A stretch of DNA of 43,581 bases from an uncultured Bradyrhizobium sp. (lineage in GTDB: Bacteria > Pseudomonadota > Alphaproteobacteria > Rhizobiales > Xanthobacteraceae). Positions 1 to 8,072 of this stretch are shown here, piece after piece (position 1 is the stretch's first letter; every line of letters starts with the position of its first letter). Position numbers and translations under genes: made by a program. Location of the stretch: contig NZ_CAKZJO010000022.1 of NCBI RefSeq assembly GCF_936943645.1, forward strand, positions 1 to 43,581, given 5' to 3'. The notes under the pieces were generated by a model. It did no database searches and was not told the origin of the DNA. It worked only from the letters and a program-made list of their open reading frames with translations.

Positions 1-6
1 CCCCAG

Positions 7-32
7 CCCTCCCCCGCAAGCGGGAGAGGGAG
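7..32. repeat. short GC-rich palindromic repeat (copy 1)
   Basis: A stretch of C/T-rich sequence, the loop GCAAG, and its G/A-rich complement form an imperfect hairpin (CCTCCCCCGCAAGCGGGAGA). The same design returns at 185-226, so it looks like a dispersed intergenic repeat. I see no gene in 1-244. Confidence 0.5.
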
Positions 33-184
33 CCGACTGCCGATGCCGCCCCATCCTGCACATCATATGCGATTGCCCTGCCGCTTGCGGGCAGAGGTCG
101 GATCGCCTCGGCGATGCGAAGCATCGTCCGGTGCGATCCGGGCGAGGGGTACAGGTCCCACCACGATTGCACGCGTGGAGAGAG

Positions 185-226
185 CCCCTCACCCCGCCCT
201 CTCCCCGCAAGAGAGGGGCGAGGGAG
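185..226. repeat. short GC-rich palindromic repeat (copy 2)
   Basis: The arm CCCTCTCCCC (197-206), the loop GCAA (207-210) and the arm GAGAGGGGCGAGGG (211-224) form a strong hairpin with the same core as 7-32. It lies just past the end of the leftward flavoprotein gene (stop at 245), so it could also act as the 3' end signal of the C-P lyase operon. That role is inference. Confidence 0.5.
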
Positions 227-244
227 ACGAGAGAGCGCGGACGA

Positions 245-856
245 TCACCACATCGTGGCTGCAGCTCGCTCCGGCCAGATACGGTCGTACTCGGCACCGC
301 CGACCTTGTTGTCGCTCATCTCGGCGAGGATCTGGCCGGGCGTCGGCAGTGTCTTCGGGTCGATGCGTTTGTCGGGATTCCAGAGGTCGGAGCGCACGAT
401 GGCGCGGGCGCATTGGAAGTAGATCTCCTCCACCTTCATCACCATGACGCTGCGCGGCGCCTTGCCTTCGACCTTGAACGAGGCCAGCAGCTCGGGATCG
501 ATGGAGAGATGGGCGCGGCCGTTGGCGCGGACCGCGTTACCGGAGCCGGGAATCAGGAACATCAGCGACACCCTGGGATCGCGCACGATGTTGCGAAGCG
601 AATCGACGCGGTTGTTGCCGCGGCGGTCCGGCAGCATCAGCGTCCTGGGATCATGGACGCGGACGAAGCCGGGCAGGTCACCGCGCGGCGAGCAATCGAT
701 GCCCTCGGGCCCGATGGTGGCGAGCGCTGCAAACGGCGCCTTCTCGATGAAGATGCGATAGAGCGGCGTGACGTGGTCGGCGACTTTCACGGTCGAGGCG
801 TCACCAACGGCGCCGTAGATGGCTTCAAGCTGCTCGACCGTAGTGATCACCGACAT
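245..856 (-). CDS. PPOX-type FMN-dependent flavoprotein (pyridoxamine 5'-phosphate oxidase family)
   Basis: The 203-residue product has the split-barrel layout of the pyridoxamine-phosphate-oxidase superfamily. An N-terminal segment (FAALATIGPEGIDCSPRGD) is followed by RRGNNRVDSLRNIVRDPRVS and a strand ending SGNAVRANGRAHL, as in family members that bind FMN. It resembles the stand-alone MSMEG_1061-type subgroup; the substrate is unknown. The ATG at 856 was chosen because the protein beginning MSVITTVEQL is complete from there, and the GGAG-type site just upstream fits. It begins only 10 nt after the phnN stop, so it is probably the last cistron of the C-P lyase operon. A link to phosphonate chemistry is suggested by position only. 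It has no signal peptide and should be cytoplasmic. Confidence 0.85.
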   Translation of the reverse strand: MSVITTVEQLEAIYGAVGDASTVKVADHVTPLYRIFIEKAPFAALATIGPEGIDCSPRGDLPGFVRVHDPRTLMLPDRRGNNRVDSLRNIVRDPRVSLMFLIPGSGNAVRANGRAHLSIDPELLASFKVEGKAPRSVMVMKVEEIYFQCARAIVRSDLWNPDKRIDPKTLPTPGQILAEMSDNKVGGAEYDRIWPERAAATMW

Positions 857-866
857 TCCGTTCTCC

Positions 867-1478
867 TTATTGTGCTGGCCGATCCTCGTGCCAGCCTTCG
901 CCCTTGATGACGCGCAGGAGGTGGCGGCCGTGATACTCCGCACTCCCAGCATTGAGGATGGTGACATCGGCCTCGGCCGAGGCGTCGCTGACGCTGCGCG
1001 ACAGCCGATCTGCGAGATTGCCGTCGCTGTGCCGCGCGCGCGCGGCAAGCCGCGCGGCCAGCACCTCGGGCGGCGCCGTGATCGCGACCACCACGACGTT
1101 GGCATAGGCCTGACGCAGCGTGCCGATCACCGTACGCGAGACATTGGCGACGACCGTACGGCCCGCACGGATCTCGTCATTGATGTCGCTCGGCAGCGCA
1201 TAGGAATGCCCGTGCGCCTCCCAATGCACGGCGAAATCGCCGTGGTCGCGGGCACGGCGGAATTCGTCGGAACCGAGCGCGATATTGTCTTCGTCGGCGG
1301 AGGATTCGCGCGTCACGACGCGGCGCGGGAAGACGATGCCGCGATCATCGGCGCAGGCCGCTTGCGCGAGCCGCAGCAGCGTGTCCTTGCCTGCACCACT
1401 CGGTCCGACCACGAGCACGAGCCGGCCGGGGCCGATCGCGCCCGCATCGTCCTGCACCCTGGCCGGGATCTCATTCAT
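867..1478 (-). CDS. phnN: PhnN, ribose 1,5-bisphosphate phosphokinase
   Basis: PhnN uses ATP to turn ribose 1,5-bisphosphate into PRPP, the last step that returns the ribose carrier of the C-P lyase pathway to nucleotide metabolism. The 203-residue protein has a guanylate-kinase-like fold. Its P-loop GPSGAGKD (25-32) follows the strand RLVLVV, and RRVVTRESS matches the substrate-binding region typical of the family. Its start overlaps the stop of phnM by 4 nt (1475-1478), which indicates translational coupling, and the PPOX gene follows after 10 nt. The length is normal for the family and nothing looks broken. Confidence 0.93.
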   Translation of the reverse strand: MNEIPARVQDDAGAIGPGRLVLVVGPSGAGKDTLLRLAQAACADDRGIVFPRRVVTRESSADEDNIALGSDEFRRARDHGDFAVHWEAHGHSYALPSDINDEIRAGRTVVANVSRTVIGTLRQAYANVVVVAITAPPEVLAARLAARARHSDGNLADRLSRSVSDASAEADVTILNAGSAEYHGRHLLRVIKGEGWHEDRPAQ

Positions 1479-2626
1479 GCGACGCGGTGTCCTTCGCGCC
1501 AGACGCTGCGGACGACGGGCACGTGGCCGGCCACATGCACGCGGATCAGGTCGGCGCGCTTGCCGGTCGCGATCTCGCCGCGATCGGTAAGGCCGACCGC
1601 CTCGGCGGGCGCCTTCGTCACGGTGCGGATCGCCGCCGGGAGGCTGATGGCGGGGACATGCTCGGGCAATTGCAGCGCGCCCATCAGGAGGCTCGACGGG
1701 ATGTAATCCGACGACAGGATGTCGAGCAGGCCTTCGCGGGCGAGATCGACCGCGGCGATGTTGCCGGAGTGCGAGCCGCCGCGGACGACGTTGGGCGCGC
1801 CCATCAGGATGTCGATGCCGGCCTGGTGCAGGCCGCGGGCGGCTTCCAGCGTGGTCGGGAATTCCGCCACAGAGACGCGGTCGCGCACGGCATCGGCGAC
1901 GTTCTCCTCGGTGGTGTCGTCATGGCTCGCCAGCGGGATATTGTATGCATGCGCAAGCGAGACGATCTCGCGCATATTGGCCGCGGCATAGAGCCTCTGA
2001 TATTCGAAGCGCTTGGCAAAGAGCTCGTCGAGCTCGGCATCGGTCTTGCCGCCGCCCTTGCCGCGGTAATAGTCGCGCAGCTTGACCTCGTCACGGAACT
2101 GGCGCTGGCCGGGCGTGTGGTCCATCAGCGACATCAGCTTGACGTCGGGGCGGTCGATCAATTCCTTGGCTTCCTCGACCACGCTCGGCATCGGGATCTC
2201 GCAGCGCAGATGCAGGAAGTGGTCGGCGCGCAGCAGGCTGGCCTCGCGTGCGGTGGTGATGGCGGCGGCAAGCACGCCGGCGCGGCCGTCGACCTCCTCG
2301 GCGCCGTCCTCACGCCAGACCCGGAGCGAGTCGAATACGGTGGTGATGCCCGAGGTCGCGAGCTGGCCGTCATAGGAGATGACGGCGGCGACCGGATTCC
2401 AGAACACTTTTGGCCGCGGGACGTAATGCGCTTCGAGATGATCGGTGTGCAGCTCGATCAGGCCCGGCATGATCAGATCGCCGCCGGCATCCTCCGCACC
2501 CGCTGGCGCCCTGCCCTCACCGATCTCGGCGATGCGACCGTCGGTCATTGCGAGCCAGCCCTGCTCGATCACCCGATCGGCCAGCACGATCCTGGCATTG
2601 GCGATCACAGTGTCCTTGGCGTTCAT
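1475..2626 (-). CDS. phnM: PhnM, alpha-D-ribose 1-methylphosphonate 5-triphosphate diphosphatase
   Basis: This 383-residue amidohydrolase removes pyrophosphate from the 5-triphosphate formed by PhnI-G-H-L, giving the 5-phosphate substrate of PhnJ. Metal-binding features are visible: ELHTDHLEAH (H60, H63) just after the first strands, LASHDD in the middle, and ILSSDYIPSSLL near the C-terminus, all typical of PhnM. Its start lies 12 nt after phnL, and it overlaps phnN by 4 nt. A second, divergent PhnM-like gene lies at 12622-13815. The copy here has the canonical HTDH motif and sits in the catalytic operon, so it is the better candidate for the classical reaction. Confidence 0.93.
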   Translation of the reverse strand: MNAKDTVIANARIVLADRVIEQGWLAMTDGRIAEIGEGRAPAGAEDAGGDLIMPGLIELHTDHLEAHYVPRPKVFWNPVAAVISYDGQLATSGITTVFDSLRVWREDGAEEVDGRAGVLAAAITTAREASLLRADHFLHLRCEIPMPSVVEEAKELIDRPDVKLMSLMDHTPGQRQFRDEVKLRDYYRGKGGGKTDAELDELFAKRFEYQRLYAAANMREIVSLAHAYNIPLASHDDTTEENVADAVRDRVSVAEFPTTLEAARGLHQAGIDILMGAPNVVRGGSHSGNIAAVDLAREGLLDILSSDYIPSSLLMGALQLPEHVPAISLPAAIRTVTKAPAEAVGLTDRGEIATGKRADLIRVHVAGHVPVVRSVWREGHRVA

Positions 2627-2638
2627 TTCCTTCTTCCT

Positions 2639-3349
2639 TCAGGCCGCGGCGGCAAAGCTGGTGACGTCGACGATACGGTCGGCAATCAGATGACGGATTT
2701 CGTCGTCATGGACAATGGCGACCATGGCAACGCCCTGGCGTTTTTTCTCCGCGACCAGCTCGACCACCACGCTGCGGTTGGCGGCATCGAGCGAGGCGGT
2801 CGGCTCGTCCAGCAGCAGGATCGGCAGATCCGAGATGAAGCCGCGCGCGATGTTGACGCGCTGCTGCTCGCCGCCGGAGAAGGTCGCGGGCGGCAGCTGC
2901 CAGAGCCGCTCGGGGATGTTGAGACGGTGCAGCAGCTCGCCGGCGCGCGCCTGTGCGTCAGGGCGACCGATGCCGTTCACGATCAGCGGCTCGGCGACGA
3001 CGTCGATGGTGGCAACGCGCGGCACCGCCCGCAGGAACTGGCTGACATAGCCGATGGTGGAGCGGCGGACGTTGAGCACCTGGCGCGGCTCGGCACTGGC
3101 GAGATCGATCACCGCGCCGCGGTGGCGGATGCCGATGCGGCCGCTATCGCAGCGGTAATTGCCGAAGATCATCTTGAGGATCGAGGACTTGCCGGCGCCC
3201 GATGGGCCCGACAGCACGACGCATTCGCCCGGATCGACGTGGAAGGTCACGCCGCTGACGACAGGCAATTCGATGCCGCCTTGCAGGTGCATCGTGAAGG
3301 TCTTCTTGGCGTCGGTGACATCGATCATGGCGGTCATAGGAACACTCAT
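2639..3349 (-). CDS. phnL: PhnL, ABC-type subunit of the C-P lyase system
   Basis: The 236-residue protein is an ABC ATPase with Walker A GPSGAGKSS (48-56), signature FSGGEQQRV (157-165) and Walker B ILLLDEP (177-183). PhnL is needed with PhnG, H and I to couple ATP to a phosphonate and form the ribose-triphosphate intermediate. It is not a transporter subunit. The start MSVPMTAMID at 3349 overlaps the phnK stop by 4 nt (ATGA). A longer frame extends upstream, but it lies inside phnK and reads as low-complexity Arg/Pro sequence, so I rejected it. Confidence 0.93.
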   Translation of the reverse strand: MSVPMTAMIDVTDAKKTFTMHLQGGIELPVVSGVTFHVDPGECVVLSGPSGAGKSSILKMIFGNYRCDSGRIGIRHRGAVIDLASAEPRQVLNVRRSTIGYVSQFLRAVPRVATIDVVAEPLIVNGIGRPDAQARAGELLHRLNIPERLWQLPPATFSGGEQQRVNIARGFISDLPILLLDEPTASLDAANRSVVVELVAEKKRQGVAMVAIVHDDEIRHLIADRIVDVTSFAAAA

Positions 3350-4143
3350 GGCGGTAGAATCGAGGAGACGAGAAGTTGCGTATAGGGCTCGCGAGGGTCG
3401 TCGAGCACCTGGTCGGTGAGGCCGGTCTCGATGACGCGGCCGCCCTTCATCACCATCACACGGTGCGAGAGGAGCCGCGCGACCGCGAGATCGTGGGTGA
3501 CGATGATGACGGCGAGGTGAAGCTCGGCGACAAGGCTGCGCAGCAGATCGAGCAGGCGGGCCTGCACGGAGACGTCGAGGCCGCCGGTCGGCTCGTCCAT
3601 GAACACCAGCCGCGGCTCGGTGACGAGATTGCGCGCGATCTGGAGCCGCTGACGCATGCCGCCGGAATAGGTCCGCGGCGCATCGTCGATGCGCGCGGTG
3701 TCGATCTCGACGCGGGTGAGCCAGTCGGAGGCGGTATCGCGGATGCGGCCGTAGTGATTCCACCCCACCGCCATCAGGCGCTCGCCGACATTGGCACCGG
3801 CCGACACCGCCATGCGCAGCCCTTGGGCGGGATCCTGGTGCACGAAGCCCCAGTCGGTGCGGAACAGGAAGCGACGCTCGGCTTCGCCCAGCGTGGCGAG
3901 ATCGCGAGCAACACCGTCACGCATACGGTAAGAGACGTGGCCGGCGCTGGCTGCGAGCTGGCCCGACAGCAATTGCAGCAGCGTCGATTTGCCCGAGCCG
4001 GATTCGCCGACGATCGCCAGCACTTCACCGGGATAGAGCGAGAACGAGACGTCGCGGCAGGCGGCAATGCGGCCGAACGACTTGCTGAGGGACTTTGCGA
4101 CCAGCAGCGGTTCGTCGTTGTCGAGCAGGTCTTGGTCAGCCAT
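3346..4143 (-). CDS. phnK: PhnK, ABC-type subunit of the C-P lyase complex
   Basis: The 265-residue protein is an ABC ATPase with Walker A GESGSGKST (46-54), signature YSGGMRQRLQIARNL and Walker B LVFMDEPTGGLD. It resembles dipeptide/nickel transporter ATPases, as all PhnK proteins do. In the characterised E. coli complex PhnK docks on the PhnGHIJ core next to PhnJ and takes part in turnover. Its start overlaps the end of phnJ by 8 nt, and its stop overlaps phnL by 4 nt. The length and motifs are those of a complete, functional family member. Confidence 0.94.
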   Translation of the reverse strand: MADQDLLDNDEPLLVAKSLSKSFGRIAACRDVSFSLYPGEVLAIVGESGSGKSTLLQLLSGQLAASAGHVSYRMRDGVARDLATLGEAERRFLFRTDWGFVHQDPAQGLRMAVSAGANVGERLMAVGWNHYGRIRDTASDWLTRVEIDTARIDDAPRTYSGGMRQRLQIARNLVTEPRLVFMDEPTGGLDVSVQARLLDLLRSLVAELHLAVIIVTHDLAVARLLSHRVMVMKGGRVIETGLTDQVLDDPREPYTQLLVSSILPP

Positions 4144-5032
4144 TCGACGCCTCCTGCGCCTTCTCCTTGTAGGGCGCAGCGCTGAGGCTGCCGTGGTGAC
4201 CGGCGGCCTGACGTCCCTCGCAATAATCGGTGTCGGAACACACGAACATGCGCCCGCCCTTGTCGTCGGTGACGATCTCGTCGAGATAGGAATTTTCCGC
4301 CGCGCACAGCGCGCAGGGCGCGTTGAAGCGGTAGGGCTCGAACGGGTGATCCTCGAAATCGAGCGAGACCACCTGCGTATAGGGCGGGATCGCGTAAATG
4401 CGCTTCTCGCGGCCGGCGCCGAACAATTGCAGCGCGGGGCAATTGTCCATCTTGGGATTGTCGAATTTCGGCGTCGGTGACGGGTCCATCACATAGCGCG
4501 CGTTCACCTTCACGGGGTAGGCGTAGGCGGTGGCGATGTGGCCGAAGCGGGCGATGTCCTCATAGAGCTTCACATGCATCAGGCCGTATTCGGCGAGCGC
4601 ATGCATGCGCCGCGTCTCGGTCTCGCGCGGCTCGAGGAAGCGCAGGGGTTCGGGGATCGGCACCTGATAGACCAGCACCTGGTTCTCGTTCAGCGTCGCC
4701 TCCGGGATACGGTGACGGGTCTGGATCACCGTCGCCTCCTCCGTCGCCGTCGTGGTGGCCACGCCCGCGGTCTTGGCGAAGAATTTCCGGATCGAGATCG
4801 CGTTGGTGGTGTCGTCAGAGCCCTGGTCGATCACCTTCAGCACATCCTGGGGACCGAGGATCGCGGCAGTGACCTGCACGCCGCCGGTGCCCCAGCCATA
4901 GGGCATCGGCATTTCGCGGCTGGCGAACGGCACCTGATAGCCGGGGATCGCGATTGCTTTGAGGATCGCGCGGCGGATCATTCGCTTGGTCTGCTCGTCG
5001 AGATAGGCAAAGTTGTAGGCGGGCGCGTTCAT
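4136..5032 (-). CDS. phnJ: PhnJ, alpha-D-ribose 1-methylphosphonate 5-phosphate C-P lyase
   Basis: PhnJ is the radical SAM enzyme that cleaves the carbon-phosphorus bond, releasing the alkane and a ribose 1,2-cyclic phosphate 5-phosphate. The 298-residue protein keeps the diagnostic cysteines C240, C243, C265 and C271. These align one residue before E. coli C241, C244 and C266 (iron-sulfur cluster) and C272 (catalytic thiyl). G31 in AIPGYQVPF corresponds to the E. coli glycyl-radical position G32. It is flanked by phnI (4-nt overlap) and phnK (8-nt overlap). All key residues are intact, so C-P lyase activity is expected. Confidence 0.96.
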   Translation of the reverse strand: MNAPAYNFAYLDEQTKRMIRRAILKAIAIPGYQVPFASREMPMPYGWGTGGVQVTAAILGPQDVLKVIDQGSDDTTNAISIRKFFAKTAGVATTTATEEATVIQTRHRIPEATLNENQVLVYQVPIPEPLRFLEPRETETRRMHALAEYGLMHVKLYEDIARFGHIATAYAYPVKVNARYVMDPSPTPKFDNPKMDNCPALQLFGAGREKRIYAIPPYTQVVSLDFEDHPFEPYRFNAPCALCAAENSYLDEIVTDDKGGRMFVCSDTDYCEGRQAAGHHGSLSAAPYKEKAQEASNG

Positions 5033-6132
5033 TCCGCGGCCTCCTTCATGGCGTCGGGCGCTTGGGCGTCAGTGAACTCCTTTCGCAGCTTGCGCAGCAG
5101 GCCGAGCTCGGACTGGAAGTCGACATAATGCGGCAGCTTGAGATGCTCGACGAAGCCGGTCGCCTGGACGTTGTCCGAATGCGACATCACGAACTCCTCG
5201 TCTTGCGCGGGCGCGAGTGCCTCCTCGCCGAGCTCGCGGGCGCGCAGCGCGCGATCGACCAGCGCCATCGACATGGTCTTGCGCTCGCTCTGGCCGAAGG
5301 CAAGGCCATAGCCACGGGTGAAGCACGGCCCTTCGGTCGCAGAACCCTTGAACTGATTGACCATCTGGCACTCGGTGAGCGCGATGGCGCCGAGCGGCAC
5401 GGCGAAGCCGGTATCTTCGGCGACGAATTCGACCTCGACCTCGCCGAAACGGATCTCGCCGGCAAAGGGATGGTTGCGGCCATAGCCGCGCTGGGTGGAA
5501 TAGCCCATCGCCAGCAGAAAACCTTCGTCGCCGCGCGCGAGGTTTTGCAGGCGCAGATCGCGATCGGCGGGAAAATTCAGCGGCTCGCGGGTGAGATCGC
5601 CGACACTGGCGCCCTCTTCGGCCTGCGGCGAGGACTCGATCAGCCCGTCGCGGCCGAGAATGTCCGTCACGCGCGGCGTCGGCGCGGTGGAGGCTTCCGC
5701 CGTTGCCGGCGCGTCCGGCACAAAGCCTTGCGCGAGCGCGGGGTCGAGCAGGCGGTGGGTGTAGTCGAAGGTCGGCCCGAGGATCTGGCCGCCCGGAATG
5801 TCCTTGAAGGTCGAGGACACCCGCCGCTGCACCCGCATCGCGCCGGTATCGACCGGCTCGCTGGCGCCGAAGCGCGGCAGCGTGGCACGGAAAGCGCGCA
5901 CCAGGAAGATCGCCTCGATCAAATCGCCGCGCGCCTGCTTGATCGCGAGCGCCGCGAGCTCGCGATCATAGAGCGATCCCTCGCTCATGACGCGATCGAC
6001 GGAAAGACCGAGCTGCTCCGAGATCTGGTCGAGCGTGAGCTCCGGAACGCTTTGATCGCCGCGCCGCTTGTGGGCGAGCAGGCGATGGGCGTTCTCGATG
6101 GCGCGTTCGCCGCCTTTGACTGCGACATACAT
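5029..6132 (-). CDS. phnI: PhnI, C-P lyase core subunit (nucleosidase-type)
   Basis: PhnI displaces adenine from ATP and, with PhnG, H and L, attaches the phosphonate to the ribose C1. It is part of the PhnGHIJ core. The 367-residue product begins MYVAVKGGERAIENAHRLL, a conserved PhnI opening, and contains RGYGRNHPFAGEIRFGEV and ESERKTMSMALVDRAL-like segments typical of the family. It starts 3 nt after the phnH stop and overlaps phnJ by 4 nt. The length is normal and no lesion is seen. The family assignment rests on sequence recognition and gene order. Confidence 0.95.
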   Translation of the reverse strand: MYVAVKGGERAIENAHRLLAHKRRGDQSVPELTLDQISEQLGLSVDRVMSEGSLYDRELAALAIKQARGDLIEAIFLVRAFRATLPRFGASEPVDTGAMRVQRRVSSTFKDIPGGQILGPTFDYTHRLLDPALAQGFVPDAPATAEASTAPTPRVTDILGRDGLIESSPQAEEGASVGDLTREPLNFPADRDLRLQNLARGDEGFLLAMGYSTQRGYGRNHPFAGEIRFGEVEVEFVAEDTGFAVPLGAIALTECQMVNQFKGSATEGPCFTRGYGLAFGQSERKTMSMALVDRALRARELGEEALAPAQDEEFVMSHSDNVQATGFVEHLKLPHYVDFQSELGLLRKLRKEFTDAQAPDAMKEAAE

Positions 6133-6135
6133 GCT

Positions 6136-6744
6136 TCAGCTTCCCTTGCTCACGATTCGCGTGGTGCGGGGGATCGCGACCACGGCGTCATCGGCGACCA
6201 GCACCACATCGATGCCGCGCGGAAACAGCGCCTCGTTGAGATGCAGGCGCTCGAACAGATCGAACGGCTTGATCGACGCCTGGAGCATCGCGGCGCCGTC
6301 GATGCCCGGGCCGCGCAGCTCGAAGAAGCGACCCGAGTCGAGGCTCTCGACCTGGAGGATCAACGTGGTCGAACGGTCCGGATATTCGCTGGTGCCGAGC
6401 GCGAAGCGCTCCAGCGCCGGCAGCACGGCGCCGTCGCCGATCAGGGCAAAGCTCGCGATGGAGGAATCCTGCACCACCGGCGCGCCTGTGTGGAATTTGA
6501 GCCATTTCACCACGTCAGTGCTCTCCGCCATCCGCGCATCGAGCCACAGCGGCGTGTCGTGATCGAACAGCGTCAGCGCGATCGCGGCGGTGCCGCGCAT
6601 CATCGGCTCGGGCGCCCCCGCGCCGGGCACGATGCGCTGGACCGAGCCGGGCCGCGCCATCGCATCCATCACCGAGCGAAAGGTCGACTGCGCCGACAGC
6701 ACCTTGTCGGCGAAACCGGGCGGCAGTTCCGCAATCGTGGTCAT
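6136..6744 (-). CDS. phnH: PhnH, C-P lyase core subunit
   Basis: PhnH is a non-catalytic-looking PLP-transferase-like fold subunit of the PhnGHIJ core. The product is 202 residues, starting MTTIAELPPGFADKVLSAQ and followed by STFRSVMDAMARPGS, the conserved PhnH N-terminus. The ATG at 6744 lies 4 nt beyond the phnG stop. A longer frame reaches upstream but would overlap phnG in low-complexity sequence. The downstream gene phnI follows after 3 nt. Confidence 0.94.
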   Translation of the reverse strand: MTTIAELPPGFADKVLSAQSTFRSVMDAMARPGSVQRIVPGAGAPEPMMRGTAAIALTLFDHDTPLWLDARMAESTDVVKWLKFHTGAPVVQDSSIASFALIGDGAVLPALERFALGTSEYPDRSTTLILQVESLDSGRFFELRGPGIDGAAMLQASIKPFDLFERLHLNEALFPRGIDVVLVADDAVVAIPRTTRIVSKGS

Positions 6745-6748
6745 GATC

Positions 6749-7204
6749 TCACCCCTCACCGCGCACCATGGTGTAGAAATCAACCTTCGTGGCGGCGGTC
6801 TCTGCCGCCGCCTGCTCGCGGCGAACCATAAGCTGCTCACGCAACGGCGCGATTACGTCCCGCTCCACCGCGCCGCCGAAATCCCGGGACTGCACCAGCG
6901 CATCGCACAGCGCAATCAGCCGCGCCTTCTCGCCGTCGCGCCCGAGCGTGTAGCCGAAGCCGACCTCGCCGCTGGCGAGCCGCACCGCCGCGCGCGACAC
7001 CGTGGCTTCGCCGAGGTTGAACGGCGCGCCGTCGCCGCCGACCCGGCCGCGCAGCATGACGAGGCCGCTTTCCGGCGCGCGCAGATCCTGATGGTCCGGA
7101 AGGGTGAAGTCGCGGAGGCGGGCGGCGATCTCGCCCGCCTCCGCGTGCGCCAGCACGGCCATGGCGGCCTTGCGCTGGGCTTGCTGGTTGTTGTGCTGGG
7201 TCAC
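6749..7204 (-). CDS. phnG: PhnG, C-P lyase core subunit
   Basis: PhnG is a small core subunit of the C-P lyase complex, needed with PhnH, I and L. From the GTG at 7204 the protein is 151 residues (starting V/MTQHNNQQAQRKAAMAVLAHA), the usual family length, and contains PESGLVMLRGRVGGDGAPFNLGE. The frame is also open from an ATG at 7270. That start lies inside the palindromic operator at 7241-7268 and adds 22 unconserved residues, so I prefer 7204; a GTG at 7213 is also possible. An AGAGG stretch lies about 10-15 nt before these GTG codons. This is the first gene of the operon. Confidence 0.9.
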   Translation of the reverse strand: MTQHNNQQAQRKAAMAVLAHAEAGEIAARLRDFTLPDHQDLRAPESGLVMLRGRVGGDGAPFNLGEATVSRAAVRLASGEVGFGYTLGRDGEKARLIALCDALVQSRDFGGAVERDVIAPLREQLMVRREQAAAETAATKVDFYTMVRGEG

Positions 7205-7240
7205 CCGATCCACCGAACCTCTGACAGAACTTGCCGCATC

Positions 7241-7268
7241 GAAGTTGTCTATGATAATAGACAACTTC
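7241..7268. promoter_or_regulatory. perfect 28-bp palindrome, probable PhnF operator
   Basis: The arms GAAGTTGTCTAT (7241-7252) and ATAGACAACTTC (7257-7268) are exact reverse complements around a 4-bp GATA spacer. The GTCTAT/ATAGAC core resembles operators of HutC/UTRA-type GntR repressors such as PhnF. It lies between the divergent genes phnG and phnF. It covers plausible -10 elements for both: TATTAT (minus strand, 7254-7259) toward phnG, and GATAAT (plus strand, 7253-7258, with TTGCCG at 7231-7236 as -35) toward phnF. Repression of both genes by PhnF is inferred. Confidence 0.8.
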
Positions 7269-7281
7269 ATACGGGCGCGCC

Positions 7282-7299
7282 ATGACTGTTTCGTGACAA
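7282..7299 (-). promoter_or_regulatory. candidate PHO box upstream of phnG
   Basis: Read on the minus strand, TTGTCAC, four bases (GAAA), then CAGTCAT match the PhoB half-site CTGTCAT-N4-CTGTCAT at 5 and 6 of 7 positions. The site points toward phnG and ends about 10 bp before TATGAA (7266-7271), the spacing expected for a PhoB-dependent -10. It suggests activation under phosphate starvation on top of PhnF repression. Confidence 0.65.
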
Positions 7300-7332
7300 A
7301 GGCGTGATTTCTGGGCTAGGCTGACCGGCGAT

Positions 7333-8061
7333 ATGAGCATGCAAGACACTGCCTCGTCGGGCGTCGCGCTGTGGCGCCTCGTTGCCGACGGCATCGAGCG
7401 CGGCATCGCCGACGGCCGCTTTGCGGCCGGCGACAAATTGCCAGGCGAGATGGAGATCGCCGAAACCTATCGGGTGAACCGCCACACCGTGCGGCGCGCG
7501 CTGGCCGCCCTTGCCGAGCGCGGCCTGGTGCGGGCCGAGCGCGGCAGCGGGACCTATGTCGAGGCCCAGAAGCTCGCCTATCCCCTGCGCTCGCGCACGC
7601 GCTTCTCCGAGATCGTCGGCGCCGGCGGCCGCGAGCCGCGCGGGCAGTTGATCGAAGCCTCGGACGACGTCGCGACCCGGGAGCTGGCGCGCGAGCTCGG
7701 CTTGAAGGCCGGCGCGCCATTGGTGCGGATCGAGGCGATTCGCCTCGCCGACCGCACGCCGATCTGCGTCTCGACCACTTGGCTGTCGGCCGAGCTGTTT
7801 CCGAACGCCGGCGCCGTGTTCGCGGCGACGCGCTCGATGACGAAGCTGCTCGCGCATCATGGCGTGCGCGACTACCGCCGCGGCGCAACCCGGATCACCG
7901 CCGGCATCGTCGATGCCACCGACGCGGCCCGGCTCGATCTCGCGCTGGGGCGCCCGATCCTGGTGGTGGATGCCACCGACCACGATCTCGACGGCAAGCC
8001 GCTGATGACCAAGCATTCGCGGTTTGCGGCGGAGCGGGTGGAGTTTCTGGTGGAGTCGTAG
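7333..8061 (+). CDS. phnF: PhnF, GntR/HutC-family regulator of phosphonate genes
   Basis: The 242-residue product has an N-terminal winged helix (about 10-75) with the GntR pattern FAAGDKLPGEMEIAETYRVNRHTVRRALAALAERGLV, then a UTRA ligand-binding domain (about 95-235). This is the PhnF arrangement. It lies between the two leftward phn operons and diverges from phnG over a perfect palindrome that is its likely operator. The ATG at 7333 is chosen because SMQDTASSGVALWRLVADGIE is the usual PhnF N-terminus. It converges on phnE2, with a palindromic repeat in between. The ligand cannot be read from the sequence; for the family it is presumed to be a phosphonate or a pathway intermediate. Confidence 0.92.
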   Translation: MSMQDTASSGVALWRLVADGIERGIADGRFAAGDKLPGEMEIAETYRVNRHTVRRALAALAERGLVRAERGSGTYVEAQKLAYPLRSRTRFSEIVGAGGREPRGQLIEASDDVATRELARELGLKAGAPLVRIEAIRLADRTPICVSTTWLSAELFPNAGAVFAATRSMTKLLAHHGVRDYRRGATRITAGIVDATDAARLDLALGRPILVVDATDHDLDGKPLMTKHSRFAAERVEFLVES

Positions 8062-8072
8062 CTCCGCAGATT

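Noticed and set aside
1487..3385. 632-codon plus-strand open frame
   Set aside because: It is antisense to phnM and phnL, whose motifs are intact. Composition is typical of a shadow frame.
5062..6831. 589-codon plus-strand open frame
   Set aside because: It is antisense to phnI and phnH; a shadow of conserved genes.
7205..7270. Longer phnG start at 7270 (MKLSIIIDNF...)
   Set aside because: It would place the first codons inside the palindromic operator and promoter and adds residues unlike PhnG proteins.
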